DNA of 64,000 bases from Cordylochernes scorpioides (lineage: Eukaryota > Arthropoda > Arachnida > Pseudoscorpiones > Chernetidae). Positions 20,917-30,910 of the stretch are shown in pieces. The notes under the pieces are model-generated. The model saw only the letters and a list, made by a program, of their open reading frames with translations, was not told the origin of the DNA and made no database searches. How positions within the stretch are numbered: position 1 is the first letter of the stretch; every line of letters starts with the position of its first letter. The translations under genes were made by a program, and so were the position numbers. Location of the stretch: positions 143,250,623-143,314,622 of the forward strand of contig CP092863.1 of NCBI GenBank assembly GCA_030710605.1, in the 5' to 3' direction.

Positions 20917-21444
20917 TCTACTTATATAATTGCCTTATTCTGTCTGTGTGAAGTTCACGGATAGATTTTGGTCATCAACGCGCGCATCATCATTATGATC
21001 ATTATCATTATCTAATGATAATTATTATTATTATTATCTACTTATATAATTGCCTTATTCTGTCTGTGTGAAGTTCACTGTGTGAAGTTCACGGATAGAT
21101 TTTGGTCAGAATGGATAAAATAAAAAAAGTGTCAAGGGATGGGAATCGAACCCACGACCTTCCGCTTACCGGGCAGATGCCATGACCACTAGGCTACCTA
21201 GGACAACGATAGGTTATTTTAAATTATATATAAATTAAATATTAAAACTGAATATTAAATCGAAATATTTATAGACGCTCGCTCGATTTGAAGATTTATA
21301 TCGTAACTAATCTGACTGTAAAGTTTGGAGCGGGACGTTTCACAAGAGTGACATCCACGGCGCCAATTTATAATTGTAACGAATAGTGTTTGAATAAAAC
21401 ATTTAATCGGGTAAACCCGGGCGTTGCCCGGGTCATTCGTCTAG
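20917..21444 (+). mobile_element. Non-autonomous Helitron inserted in the satellite
   Basis: Starts TCTACTTATATAATTGCC and ends GGGCGTTGCCCGGGTCATTC...CTAG (hairpin, then CTAG at 21441-21444). It lies exactly between A (20916) and T (21445), the Helitron target rule, without target duplication. Neighbouring units such as 21675-21710 show the uninterrupted site. The first 100 bp are duplicated inside (20917 and 21037 start alike). It carries a tRNA-like segment at 21130-21204 (minus). Confidence 0.9.
21130..21204 (-). pseudogene. tRNA-like sequence carried by a Helitron
   Basis: Minus strand starts GTCCTAGGTAGCCTAGTGG, has a B-box GGGTTCGATTCCC and loop CCGGTAA. It is the same tRNA-like type as at 12645-12722. 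Acceptor pairing is imperfect. Confidence 0.6.
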
Positions 21445-21980
21445 TCATGTATATCGGGATTAAGACAATAACTCTGAAATATATTACAGTGACCTTTATT
21501 GAAGACACACGAGATAACCAGTGTGTATACACTCATTGACAAAACTTAAGGAAGTTGTACCTTTCAGCATGTATATATCAGGATTGAGACAATAACTCTT
21601 AAATATATTACATTAACCTTTATTGAAGACACACGAGATAACCAATAAAGACTCATGGACAAAACTTATGGAAGTTGTACCTTTTATCATGTATATCGGG
21701 ATTAAGACAATAACTCTGAAAGATATCACAGTGACCTTTATTGAAGACACACGAGATAACCAAGTGTGTATACACTCATAGCCAAACCTTAGGAAGTTAT
21801 ACCTTTTACCATGTATATCGGGATTCAGACAATAACTCTGAAAGATATTACAGTGACCTTTATTGAAGACATACGAGATAACCAATTGTAAAAAAAAATA
21901 TCTTTCATTAAAAATAATGGACGATCGTCGACATCAAATACTTTCCACTTCCTTAAGTTTTTTTCATGAGTGTATATGCT
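21445..21980 (-). repeat. 123-bp satellite, right of the Helitron
   Basis: About four further units, ending in the single-copy MITE end (ACGATCGTCGACATCAAATA, then TTTCCACTTCC). The MITE terminus (...CATGAGTGTATA) is at 21967-21978. Confidence 0.85.
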
Positions 21981-21984
21981 TCAT

Positions 21985-22490
21985 GATATTATAATCACTC
22001 CTAAACACATAAAATAAACAGACAAAGAACATTTTTTTTATGAATCCTTTATTATTAAGACTAAAAAATGCAAAATATCATCTCAATTTTAAGTCTTTTT
22101 CTATATTCTAGCCAAGAAGAAACAAGCTGAAAAATCCCAAAAGACCTCGAGGTAATGTAAAATTTTAAATTTTCCGAGCAAACGAACAAATTATTCTCAT
22201 AAAGATATTTAATATTAAAAGCTAAAGATAAATAAAAATATCATCTCAATTTACATATTTGGCTATCTAGCAAGAAGAACCAATTTAAATGAATAAGAAA
22301 ATCCAAAAAAGGCCTTAAGATATTTTAACACTCTGAAATTGTCTAACAAAGCTACGCATTATTATCAGGAAGTTTATAATATTAAAACTTAAGGTTGAGG
22401 TATATCTTTTCACGTCCTTGTCGTTTATAAACAATTCTCGATAGAAAATTCGAAACTATTATAGACGCGTATGATTCTTCAAAAATAAAC
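21985..22490. other. AT-rich spacer, no gene seen
   Basis: Two loosely similar AT-rich halves (about 22070-22150 and 22220-22310 share CAAGAAGAA and AAAATATCATCTCAATTT). No coding signal. Confidence 0.45.
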
Positions 22491-22494
22491 AATT

Positions 22495-22862
22495 TTTACT
22501 GTAAAACGACATTTGAAATTATCCCGCATGTGTTTCTTTTGAACGAAAAATTAAAATTTATTTTAAGGAGAAATAACGATTATTTCTAACATTAGGAATG
22601 AAGTATGAAAGGATGAATTGTGAATAGTAATGATAAAAGTGGACATAGCATCTGCCAAGTAAGCGGAACACTGTGGGTTTGATTCCCATCCCTGGACACT
22701 TTTATTTTTCCGTTTATCATTACTCTTCACAATTCATCCTTTCATACTTCATCCCTAAGGATAGAAATAATCGTTATTTCTCCTTAAAATAAATTTTGAT
22801 TTTTCGTTCAAAAGAAACACATGCGGGATAATTTTAAAATGTCGTTTTACAATCATAAGCCA
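22495..22862. mobile_element. Family G fold-back with tRNA-like centre
   Basis: Arms of about 140 bp (GTAAAACGACATTTGAAATT ... GAAGTATGAAAGGATGAATT, and its reverse ending AATGTCGTTTTAC) around a degraded tRNA-like segment at 22640-22705 (GCCAAGTAAGCGGAACAC, GGGTTTGATTCCC). Confidence 0.8.
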
Positions 22863-22879
22863 CATTATATTATATTGTA

Positions 22880-23050
22880 TTATAAATTCTACTGCCCTTA
22901 CTGCAATGGAAAAATTTATAGGAGGGCCTTGCTCATCAGTGGTGAACCCTCTCATTTTTCATTTTAGTAAGGGCAGTAGAAATTGTTTAATTTTAGAAGA
23001 ATCATACGCGTTTATAATAGTTTCGAATTTTGATAACAGATGGCGCGCAG
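22880..23050. mobile_element. Family H copy
   Basis: Ends CTACTGCCCTTACTGCAATG and CAGTAGAAATTG...ACGCGTTTATAATAGTTTCG face each other over a short centre. A further fragment of the same end lies at 23515-23640. Confidence 0.6.
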
Positions 23051-23089
23051 ATGAATCATAATTCTTGATAAAGATAATAAAAAGGCATA

Positions 23090-23345
23090 TATTGTCTTGA
23101 ATAAGAATATGACAAAATAATACGCTACTATACATTTACAAAATTCGTATAACATCGCAGCTCTTTTTTTATTTACTTGATCAAAATAAGCTTTCGGAAA
23201 AGCTCTACTTCAGCTAGCATAGACATATGAACGTTTATATAACGTCTAAATAACGTATTATATTTCTCAGTTAACTGAAGAAGGGATTGCCTGAAAACTT
23301 CTATTAATCGAATAAATAAAAAGTTACGGCTTCATATGAAATTTT
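23090..23345 (+). mobile_element. Penelope-like terminal repeats, inverted pair
   Basis: The minus strand of about 23184-23212 gives CTGAAGTAGAGC...CCGAAAGCTT. The plus strand at about 23276-23310 gives CTGAAGA-AGG...CCT-GAAAACTT, a minimal hammerhead-like core. Both face outwards over about 60 bp. Stem pairing is weak. Confidence 0.4.
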
Positions 23346-23384
23346 AGAATATGTCAAAATCTACAATCCTGTGATAATGATTAC

Positions 23385-23462
23385 TATACCTTGACAAAGA
23401 TTGGCGTTCAACCAACCGAAATATTAGCAAATAAATCATTTTATTCAATCCATTATATACCT
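23385..23462 (+). mobile_element. Family F end
   Basis: TTGACAAAGATTGGCGTTCA, CCAACCGAAATATTAGC and the ...ATTCAATCCATTATATACC outer end match the other family F copies. Confidence 0.55.
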
Positions 23463-23805
23463 TTTTATTATCTAAATATATAAATATGAATATATCTCTA
23501 TATTATGATGCATTAGCGCGCCATCTGTTATGATAATTAGAAACTATTTTAGGCGCGTAAGATTTTTTTTGCAGTAAGGGCAGTAGAAATTGTACAATTT
23601 CAAAAAAGAATCTTACGCGTCTATAATAGTTTCTAATATATCTATATTTTCAAAATATGTTTCTAATATTCTCTCAAATATACATTAAAAGAGGTTATCT
23701 AAAAAGTTATAATCTATATATAAGGATAAATCTGAGTCTCTTTCAATGATAACAAAAGAAACAACTTTTCAAGTCACATAGAGGATATTGTTTTGAAAAT
23801 AGAGC

Positions 23806-24095
23806 AATCCATAAATAAATCTTTAATTAAAAAGGCATATATTGTATCAAAATATCATTTATTTTACCAATTATTCAGTTGGCTGAACGCCAACCTTTAT
23901 CAAGGTGTTATAACATTTTAAAGTGTGTCAATAACAAGTTTGTTATTGTTGAGTTATGTGTTAAGTTGACGTTATGTGGCGCTGAGTTTGTTGTTGACAC
24001 ATTTTTAAATGTTATAATACCTTGATAAAGGTTGGCGTTCAGCCAACTGAAATATTGGTAAATTAAATGATATTTTGATCCAATATATGTATTTT
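23806..24095. mobile_element. Family F fold-back
   Basis: AATATATGCCTTTTT-type ends (here as AAAAAGGCATATATTG at the left) and the AACGCCAACCTTTATCAAGG core are inverted around a spacer of about 100 bp. Confidence 0.65.
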
Positions 24096-24349
24096 CAATT
24101 ATAGAGGATATTGTATCTCAATGCAACAAAATAAAGAACATTCTTTTCTGAATTTACAGAAAATCTTGGGGGTTTTGACTATAAGAAAAGAAGTACAATT
24201 AATAAATCAATCATACGATCTTAAGCCACTTATACTAGATAAATATGGTATCCATATATTTCTGTTGGAAAAGAAGGTGTTCAAGGCAGCCAATGGAAGG
24301 CCGACGGAGGGGGCTACGGGGATGCAGCGGCTGGAATGAGGGAAAAAAC

Positions 24350-24660
24350 GAATAAACACCATCGTTTCAGTTTTAATTGTGTTTTTAGTCGGTTATTGAA
24401 TTGTATATAATGAATTGTATATAGGTTGCTTAAATAATTTATTTTAGATTTCCTCTTCTGTTTGAGAAAACCATCGTTTCAGTTTTAATTGTGCTTTTTT
24501 TTTGTCGGTTATTGAATTGTATATAATTAATTGTATATAAGTTGCTAGAATTATCCATTTTAGATTTTGTCTTCTGTTTTAGAATACCATCGTTTAAGTT
24601 TCAAAAAGTTTTTTTAGTCGGTTATTAAATTGTATAAAATGAATTGTATATAATCTACTA
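24350..24660 (+). repeat. Tandem repeat, 3 units of about 110 bp
   Basis: Each unit has ACCATCGTTTCAGTTTTAAT, TCGGTTATTGAATTGTATA and TGAATTGTATATA. Unit 3 is diverged. Confidence 0.7.
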
Positions 24661-24930
24661 AAATGTATTAAGGCGCAAGTATCCCGAGCTGGGATATCGC
24701 GTCCGATATGTCAAATAAAATATATAAAAAGAAGAGAAGAACTTGTAAGAAACTTACGAACGGGAGGATTTGCCCTGATTCCCCGATTCTCATAGTGTAA
24801 ATATATTTAAATATATAATTCATTAAATAATCCATTACTAGTAATTTATAATAAATATAATTTTCCCTCCTGTTTTCGTCGTATATTTTAAAAGTGGTAC
24901 AAGACACCTCAACCTTCAACCCCACCGATA
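24660..24930 (-). mobile_element. Possible LINE 3' region
   Basis: GGCGCAAGTATCCCGAGCTG at 24671 resembles the GCGCTATATCCCGCAAGGGA ... CTTGCGCC tail at 25050-25083. No zinc-knuckle frame was found. Confidence 0.3.
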
Positions 24931-25017
24931 AAGAATAGAGGTGAGAGACTCCCTCTATAGAACTGTTGTCACAACACAGAGTGGCGTTGGTGAAATCACA
25001 ATAAATTCTATACTTTC

Positions 25018-25600
25018 TTTACAATTACAATTACAATTATTTTATTTCAAAGCGCTATATCCCGCAAGGGATACTTGCGCCAAACAAGGAGAAAGGTCTA
25101 TTTACATAAGTTATTTTCATTATTCAACGCATGAAAACATTAGAGATCCAGATTTTGTAGAAAGTTTAGAATGTATTTACAAATTTTGAATTGAACTTTT
25201 AATATGATTTTTTTCGGAAATCAAATCGTTAAGTAACAAACAACTAGTTCATTCTTCATTCTATAACTTGAAATGCTGAGCAATCGATCAGTAGATGTCT
25301 TGAGGTTTGTTCCTCAATACCACAAAAGCAACTTGAATCCTCCACTGCCTTTATTCTATTTTAAAAACTTTTTAAATTTCCGTGGTTTGTAACAAATTGA
25401 GTATTATAAAAATTTGGACGAAAGTATTTAGGGATTTCTTGGGGGAAAAAGCTTGAGAAAGTATTATTTGGTTCGTTTTTCAGAACATTCATTCTTGTCT
25501 CAGTGGTACATGGAACCATATCATACAAATGTTCACACCTCCTTTCACATACATCTTTCATAAAAGACTAACTAAACTATAAATCAATAAAGTACAAACT
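25018..25600 (-). mobile_element. 5'-truncated LINE with (TTGTAA)n tail
   Basis: Minus strand: about 66 codons (25561-25361) including NTQFVTNHGN, then after a frame break CFCG....RHLLIDCSAF, the zinc knuckle of a LINE ORF2 C-terminus, encoded at about 25270-25340. The tail is (TTGTAA)n at 25018-25040. It is head-to-head with a related LINE end at 25670-26105. Confidence 0.7.
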
Positions 25601-25669
25601 GAAAAAAAAACAAAATTTACCAAGGGAAATATTCACAACAATTTTTAGCGAATAAAAATCTATTATTAA

Positions 25670-26105
25670 GAATCATTTGTATCAATCCATTCATAATACT
25701 AATTATACAATTCGCAGTATTTTTCCAAACGGAATTCCTTTACAGTTCCATTCAAATTTTATAATCACTCAATTTGTCACATCACACGGCCAGAAATACT
25801 TACATAAAAGATGTTTATCAGAAACACCAAATTGTTCCTGCGGAGAAACTGAACAAAATTCACCTTATCTACGACTGTCCGAACTTTACAGAAGTGAGAT
25901 TGTTCCCTGATCTAAATGTTTTATCTCTCCTACATCAGCGACTTTGTTTATATAAATTTTATCAACTCTGTCGAATAATACATGTAAATTTGTAAATATT
26001 CAATTCTAAGTTCTAATTTGTTTGTTGTTTTGTTTATTTCCTCTGTATTAGGCGCAAATATTTCAATATCGCTACTGATTGATTAATAAATTAATTAAAA
26101 TAAAC
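25670..26105 (+). mobile_element. LINE 3' fragment, frameshifted
   Basis: One frame (25677-25855) reads ...ITQFVTSHGQKYLHKRC, then C-S-C-G. The next frame (to a stop near 25995) continues HLIYDCPNF. Together they make the CxC...H....C knuckle, broken near 25855. The 3' UTR ends in TTTCAATATCGC and an AATAAATTAATT tail. Confidence 0.75.
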
Positions 26106-26164
26106 TTATTTCGGTTTGAAATAAATAATAAATATATAAACTTATAACGCCTAGAGAATATATA

Positions 26165-26340
26165 AATGTATATTAGTTTCATTTTCTTTCATTTAGTCGT
26201 TTGTTTCCTGATCTAAATCATTTAACTCTCTTACATCATCCACTTTGTCTATATACATTTCATCAACTCTGTCGATTAATACATGTAAATTTGTAAAATT
26301 TTAAATCTCAAATGTCAATTTGTGTTTTTTGTTTTTATTT
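26165..26340 (+). mobile_element. LINE 3' end (copy 2)
   Basis: TTTAGTCGTTTGTTTCCTGA ... CATTTCATCAACTCTGTCGA, same 3' UTR family as 25905-26105. Confidence 0.6.
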
Positions 26341-26341
26341 A

Positions 26342-26576
26342 CAGTAAACTCTCCTATAACGCGATTAATGTGTTCCGCGTTGTATGAAATCACGTTATAG
26401 GAATTCGCGTTGTACGAAATAAAACTTGTATAACGCGAATGTTGTTAGGGTAATTTGTTTTATTTTATAACGCGTTATACGAAAAATCGCGTTGTATAAA
26501 TAAATTTGTCGCAATTTTTTTTATCGCGTTGTACGAAATCGCGTTGTAAAAACTCGCGTTATAGGAGAGTCTACTG
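26342..26576. mobile_element. Pogo/Tigger-like MITE, 235 bp
   Basis: TIRs CAGTAAACTCTCCTATAACG and its inverse (...CGTTATAGGAGAGTCTACTG), with TA at 26340-26341 and 26577-26578. The interior is built of repeated CGCGTTGTACGAAAT motifs. A second copy lies at 48765-48998. Confidence 0.85.
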
Positions 26577-26577
26577 T

Positions 26578-26820
26578 AGTTTCATTTTGTTTCATTTAGT
26601 CGTTTGTTCCCAGATCTATATGATTTAACTCTCTTACATCAGCCACTTTGCCTATATACATTTTATCAACTCTGTCGATAAATACATGTAAATATGTAAA
26701 TATTTAAATCTCAAATATCAATTTGTGTTTATTGTTTTTATTTATTTATACTGTAATAAGCGTAAATACTTCAATTAATCATCTTGTTGATTAATAAATG
26801 AATAAAAAATGTTCAATAAT
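26578..26820 (+). mobile_element. LINE 3' end (copy 3)
   Basis: Same 3' UTR as 26165-26340 (TTTAGTCGTTTGTTCCCAGA ... AACTCTGTCGATAAATACAT), ending in an A-rich tail. Confidence 0.6.
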
Positions 26821-26834
26821 AAAAAAAAAACATC

Positions 26835-26872
26835 CGAGAATAGATGGCGTCTGGTTTAAGACGTCTATTTTA
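26835..26872 (-). repeat. Family A end fragment
   Basis: GAATAGATGGCGTCTGGTTT and AAGACGTCTATTTTA match position 220-250 of family A. Confidence 0.5.
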
Positions 26873-27055
26873 TATTATATATAAAATAGAAATTTGCATC
26901 TATATCCGAGAATAGATTTTTTACCTCATTTACATATTTTCTCAAGCTTTCGAGTTTTATAAACCATTTTTACAGGAGGATATGACAAAATGACTCTTTA
27001 ACTATTATGTTTTATAAATATCACTTTTTAGTTAACTAATAAATATAAATAATAC

Positions 27056-27236
27056 AAGGTTATCCCAAAAGTTCGTAAACACTGGCAAAATATTTTACCA
27101 ATAATATTCGCCGTTATGTATAATGTATTTGTATTATGCATAAAGTAATTTATTATTATGTATTAATAAATTATGTATTCACTAAGTAATAAGAAAAACA
27201 CGAACTTTTGAAACAAACTTATAGTTAAATATTAAG
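27056..27236. mobile_element. MITE with AAGTTGTCC-type TIRs
   Basis: Ends AAGGTTATCCCAAAAGTTCG and ...CACGAACTTTTGAAACAAAC are inverse repeats. The interior shares ATATTCGCCGTTATGTATAA with the copies at 31784-31900 and 40330-40433. Confidence 0.65.
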
Positions 27237-27389
27237 ATTCATTTTATTCATATACTTTTGTAGAGAAGGGTTTATAAAACCTGAAAAGACTTATCCTCTC
27301 GGAGGATGTTTTTTTATTATTGCTTATATTTCTGAGGTATCTATCTTTCGAATAAAAATTGTGTATATATATTAACGTGTAGATTTGTG

Positions 27390-27660
27390 TAAATGGGGGG
27401 TTACCGTGTATATTTTGCGGTTACCGTGTATATTTATCAGATAAAAATAGTGTATATGGTGGGTTAAACGTGTAGATTTATCTAATAAAAATAATGCATA
27501 TATGGGGGGGGGGGTTACCAGGTAGATTTTGCGGTTACCGTGTTGATTTTTCTAATAAAAATAGTGTATATGGGGAGTTACCGTGTATATTACCGTGTAT
27601 ATTTATACACGATATTTATAAAAATAATGAATATGGTGGGTTAAACGTGTAGATTTGTGT
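27390..27660 (+). repeat. Irregular GT/T-rich minisatellite
   Basis: Repeated short phrases GTTACCGTGTATATTT, AATAAAAATAGTGTATATGG and GGGTTAAACGTGTAGATTT in varying order, with a G-run at 27505. Confidence 0.7.
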
Positions 27661-27707
27661 ATATGATGAGTTACCATGTAGACATTGCGGTGCATAGAGG
27701 AACCTAC

Positions 27708-27762
27708 CTGAGGCAGCGGCCACGTGGAGTAGCAGAAGGAGCTCCACACACAAAGTCCACAT
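27708..27762 (-). CDS. Possible first coding exon with signal peptide
   Basis: On the minus strand an ATG at 27762-27760 opens 18 codons plus one base, MWTLCVELLLLLHVAAAS, a textbook signal peptide (short N-region, Leu-rich core, small-residue AxA-type end). It then meets CAG|GTAGGT, a strong 5' splice donor (GT at 27707-27706). The intron phase is 1, the usual phase after a signal-peptide exon. The region 27690-27900 is GC-richer than its surroundings, and the upstream GC-rich 27763-27890 could be 5' UTR. The next exon was not found on the minus strand towards position 1, where only repeats are seen, so it may lie outside the window or the exon may be a relic. The alternative frames here are longer but lack any protein signature. 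Confidence 0.4.
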
Positions 27763-28004
27763 CTCCTCGAGTCTCGGCCCGAATGACTGAACCATCGATT
27801 GGAACCTGCGCCGTGGCCGTCCAAACTTTCCGTTCTCAGCTTCCCCCGCGAAATCTTAAACCGCCTAGAGAACCCCAACACACACATAACTCTTGTATTA
27901 CTTCTTTTTCTGTTACACTCATAGAAACAAAAACTTAGAGTATACAAGTTTTACCTTATACTATGTATATCGGGATAATAATTGTGCATACTGTCTACCT
28001 ATTC

Positions 28005-28100
28005 ACACTCATGGACAAAACATATCGGAATTCAGACAATAACTCTGAAAGATATTACAGTGACCTTTATTGAAGACACACGGAATAACTAAGTGTATAT
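28005..28100 (-). repeat. 123-bp unit, partial
   Basis: ACACTCATGGACAAAACATA followed directly by TCGGAATTCAGACAATAACT: an internal deletion removed the GTTGTACCTTTT segment. Confidence 0.65.
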
Positions 28101-28244
28101 TTAAAAATTTATATATTTTTGTCGTTCATATTTCTTTAAATGCAAATCTTTTGATATATGTTAATGTGTGAAAAAAAACAATAAAAACTTTATGAATAAA
28201 AAAGTTCAGATGTTGGCATTAAAATTTAAAAAAAAAGGTTTATT

Positions 28245-28300
28245 ATGACCATGCTCACATGAGCGTGGTCAGGATATGCATTTTTTTATTTTACTATGTA
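28245..28300. repeat. Family C end fragment
   Basis: ACCATGCTCACATGAGCGTG, then GTCAGGATATGCATTTTT: the outer end of family C as a small palindrome. Confidence 0.5.
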
Positions 28301-28464
28301 AATATGTAGATATGTAAATATATAACAATTATTCTCTTATACGTTCTTATTTTTACTCCTGTATAAGAGCAGAAATTCTTTAAAAGATCAGTTAAATATA
28401 TATATAATTTATATATATTTTATCGTTTATTTTTTTCATTCATTTTTTCATATTTATATCTATT

Positions 28465-28690
28465 AAAAACAAAGTAGGCATATCCTGACCAGGAGCACAT
28501 GTGCTTTACAGAAGGCAGAGCGCCATCTGGCGGAACAGAAATCAACTAAACATTGATTTAGCCTGTTCCCTGATATTTGGCCAATCCAATTTCTTGATAA
28601 ATCAAGAAAAGCCTTCCACGAACGCTTTTCGCGCTGTTGGCGCTCGTCAGCGTGGAGTAGGCTGTACCACTGCCTTTTTTCTATTGTTTT
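28465..28690 (-). mobile_element. Family C hammerhead repeat
   Basis: Starts AAAGTAGGCATATCCTGACC, passes GCGCCATCTGGCGGAACAGA and AATTTCTTGATAAATCAAG, then the ribozyme. Partial copies: 52285-52410, 52795-52925, 59560-59695 and 63685-63850. Confidence 0.65.
28615..28656 (-). ncRNA. Hammerhead ribozyme (family C)
   Basis: Minus strand: TCCACG / CGTGGA stem I, CTGACGA, stem II GCGCC-AACA-GCGC, GAAA, then AGCGTT with a GTT cleavage triplet. The core is complete. Stem III is weaker than in family B because C after GAAA is A. Stem II has compensating changes relative to family B (GGGCC/GCCC against GCGCC/GCGC), so pairing has been kept while the sequence changed. Confidence 0.75.
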
Positions 28691-28719
28691 TTCATATATA
28701 TATATATTAAAAGTCATAT

Positions 28720-28806
28720 TTTGGATCTAAAATAAAACAAAAATTTTATTTAATACAAAATGCCAATATTTCAATAGGCTGTACGCCTTACTTTGTCAGG
28801 GCTTTT
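28720..28806 (-). mobile_element. Family F end
   Basis: Minus strand: CCTGACAAAGTAAGGCGTAC, AGCCTATTGAAATATTGGC and a TTTAGATCCAAAATATGAC outer end. The first core box is CTGACAA (hammerhead G replaced by A), GAAA is kept. Confidence 0.6.
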
Positions 28807-28818
28807 CTATATATATAT

Positions 28819-29103
28819 ATAGTATAGTTATGAAAATTTTAAGATTAATAAATTTTTGTTTTTAATTTAAATGTGTGAGGTTTGTTTTTTGTAATAAAAA
28901 ATTAGATAGATTATATTTTTTTAAAAAAGTAACACCAGCAGTAGCATCGGCAGTTACGCTAGTACTACTAGTTATGCTACTGCTGGTGTTACCTTTTTTA
29001 AAATATAATCTAACTAATTATTTATTACGAAAAAAAAACAAACCTCACACATTTAAAATAAAAACAAAAATTTATTAATCTTAAAATTTTCATAACTATA
29101 CTA
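28819..29103. mobile_element. Fold-back element, near-perfect palindrome
   Basis: Arms of about 140 bp run from AGTATAGTTATGAAAATTTT to a centre at about 28963 (GTTACGCTAGTACTACTAGT), with GTAACACCAGCAGTAGCAT answered by ATGCTACTGCTGGTGTTAC. Reading frames in the arms mirror each other and are incidental. Confidence 0.8.
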
Positions 29104-29204
29104 TTTGATACAGAATTAGTTTGCTGTTCTGACTCAAAATTAATTCAAAATCTGTAGTTCTTAATATTCTACTTTTCCTCTATTTTCCAATTATAAAAAA
29201 AATA

Positions 29205-29205
29205 C

Positions 29206-29262
<57 letters not shown>
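29205..29262. repeat. (TA)n microsatellite
   Basis: About 26 TA dinucleotides. Confidence 0.9.
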
Positions 29263-29264
<2 letters not shown>

Positions 29265-29439
29265 TTAGAAAAAATCCTCTTCATCTCACGATTTTGTACT
29301 TTTGATAATTTACTGCTCCAGGTGATTGTTTTAAACTTATGGATCCACAAAATTTGAAATCATCGAGAGCTATGAGAAGTTGATACTCAAAAATTGATCT
29401 TCACCTAGCTAAATTTAGATCCTCAAAATTGCTTCTGTC

Positions 29440-29905
29440 TTCTTAAGGAAAAGGGCGTCCTGCGACGTAATAAAGATAATCTCGAGCTTTCGTGCATCTC
29501 TTTCCCTTCTACATGAGTACGTAGACACATATATTCTTTCTTATCTCCACTCAATCATATTAGAGTATCAAGTTGTGACCCTTGATGGTGTCTGTTCGAC
29601 AACCATCATGACTGGGTGAAGTAGAATGCGTCTGCCTTTGTCATTAAGACTGGGAGCACTACTCCGTGGCATGCCGACTTAGCTCCAAAAGAAATAGCCG
29701 CCTCTGACATGCGGAACAGACACCATGTGCAGATGCTCCTAACATGAAGTACAAACGCTGCTCATCCTGTATCTCTGGGGCCCTTACAGGGTACTATCAG
29801 CCGGGCCAGCTGAGCCCAGGTTTTATAGTGAGCTTGTTACTGCTCCCCCTCCTCCTTTTTCATCCGGGCTTGGGACTGGCAAAGGCGGAGTTGAAGAAAC
29901 ATATA
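29440..29905. other. GC-richer insertion of unknown kind
   Basis: Clearly less AT-rich than its neighbours. A 12-bp inverse pair GATGGTGTCTGTTC / GAACAGACACCATG occurs at about 29584-29597 and 29712-29727. A plus frame (29744-30037) has a hydrophobic stretch FIVSLLLLPLLLFHPG but no conserved start context. No family recognised. A retroelement 5' region is as likely as a host exon. Confidence 0.3.
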
Positions 29906-30029
29906 AATGCCGTTAATATGCTAACTGATTCATATATGCATTTGAATTTTAGGATAGAATTTGCATATTGCTTGATGTTTAAATATATACATAATTGTTT
30001 TTCAGTTAGTTTGTATTTGCATATTTACT

Positions 30030-30370
30030 ATTTTTAAAATAAGGCCTATTTTGGATTGTAATAAGATTATTTATTAATCCGATATTTCGATGGATCAATC
30101 TTCCATCTTTTACGAGGTGTTTTGCCGTGAAGCACGTAGCAGGTCGCGTGCCCCAGGTGAGCCACTAGACGTCTTCCAAGCCTTTTGGGCGATAAGATGG
30201 TTTATCGCCTAAAAGGCTTGGAAGACGTCTAGTGGCTCACCTGGGGCACGCGACCTGCTACGTGCTTCACGGCAAAACACCTCGTAAAATATGGAAGATT
30301 GATCCATCGAAATATCGGATTAATAAATAATCTTATTACAATCCAAAATAGGCCTTATTTTAAAAATATA
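30030..30370. mobile_element. Long palindrome (family F type)
   Basis: Two arms of about 155 bp, nearly identical, with a spacer of about 15 bp around 30193. Outer parts are AAAATAAGGCCTATTTTGGA and the TTAATCCGATATTTCGATGG Penelope-like end. The inner arm GGTGTTTTGCCGTGAAGCAC ... GCCCCAGGTGAGCCACTAG is GC-rich and unlike the other family F copies. Confidence 0.8.
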
Positions 30371-30479
30371 CATATGCAATGAATTGCTCTATATTCAGAA
30401 TATTTACTATTATATATTTATTCCATAGAGAACTGTGGCATTTGTTTGATGTATATTTCGTTTTAAACACTTTAGAAAC

Positions 30480-30910
30480 GCTATGTTTTCTTTGATTAGA
30501 TACTTTAAAATATAAAATAAAAGGATTTAAAAGCGCGAATGTTTCTTTTATACATAATACGAACTTCTACTGTCCTTACTGCGATGAAAAAAATATATTG
30601 GGAGGGCTTGGCTCATCAGTGGTGAACCCCCCCAGCGGTTTCGCCAATTTAATCCACCAGACCGCTTCTCAGAGCTCTAATACTGTATTGGATCATTCTG
30701 CTTTTAATATTTTAATACAGTATTAGAGCTCTGAGAAGCGGTCTGGTGGATTAAATTGGCGAAACCGCTGGGAGGGTTCACCACTGATGAGCCAAGCCCT
30801 CCCAATATATTTTTTCATCGCAGTAAGGACAGTAGAAGTTCGTATTATGTATAAAAGAAACATTCGTGCTTTTAAATCCTTTTATTTTATATGTATAGAT
30901 GGCGCGTTAT
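30480..30910. mobile_element. Family H fold-back, best-preserved palindrome
   Basis: Arms of about 200 bp run from CTATGTTTTCTTTGATTAGA-side sequence through TTCTACTGTCCTTACTGCG, GGTGAACCCCCCCAGCGG and CAGAGCTCTAATACTGTATT to a spacer of about 25 bp near 30700, then return. Little divergence between arms, so recent or maintained by conversion. Confidence 0.8.

Noticed and set aside
29744-30037. Secreted or membrane protein starting MKYKRCSSC with a Leu-rich segment
   Set aside because: The start lies in an unassigned GC-rich insertion, the tail runs into AT-rich repeat, and there is no splice or Kozak support; kept only as an unknown region.
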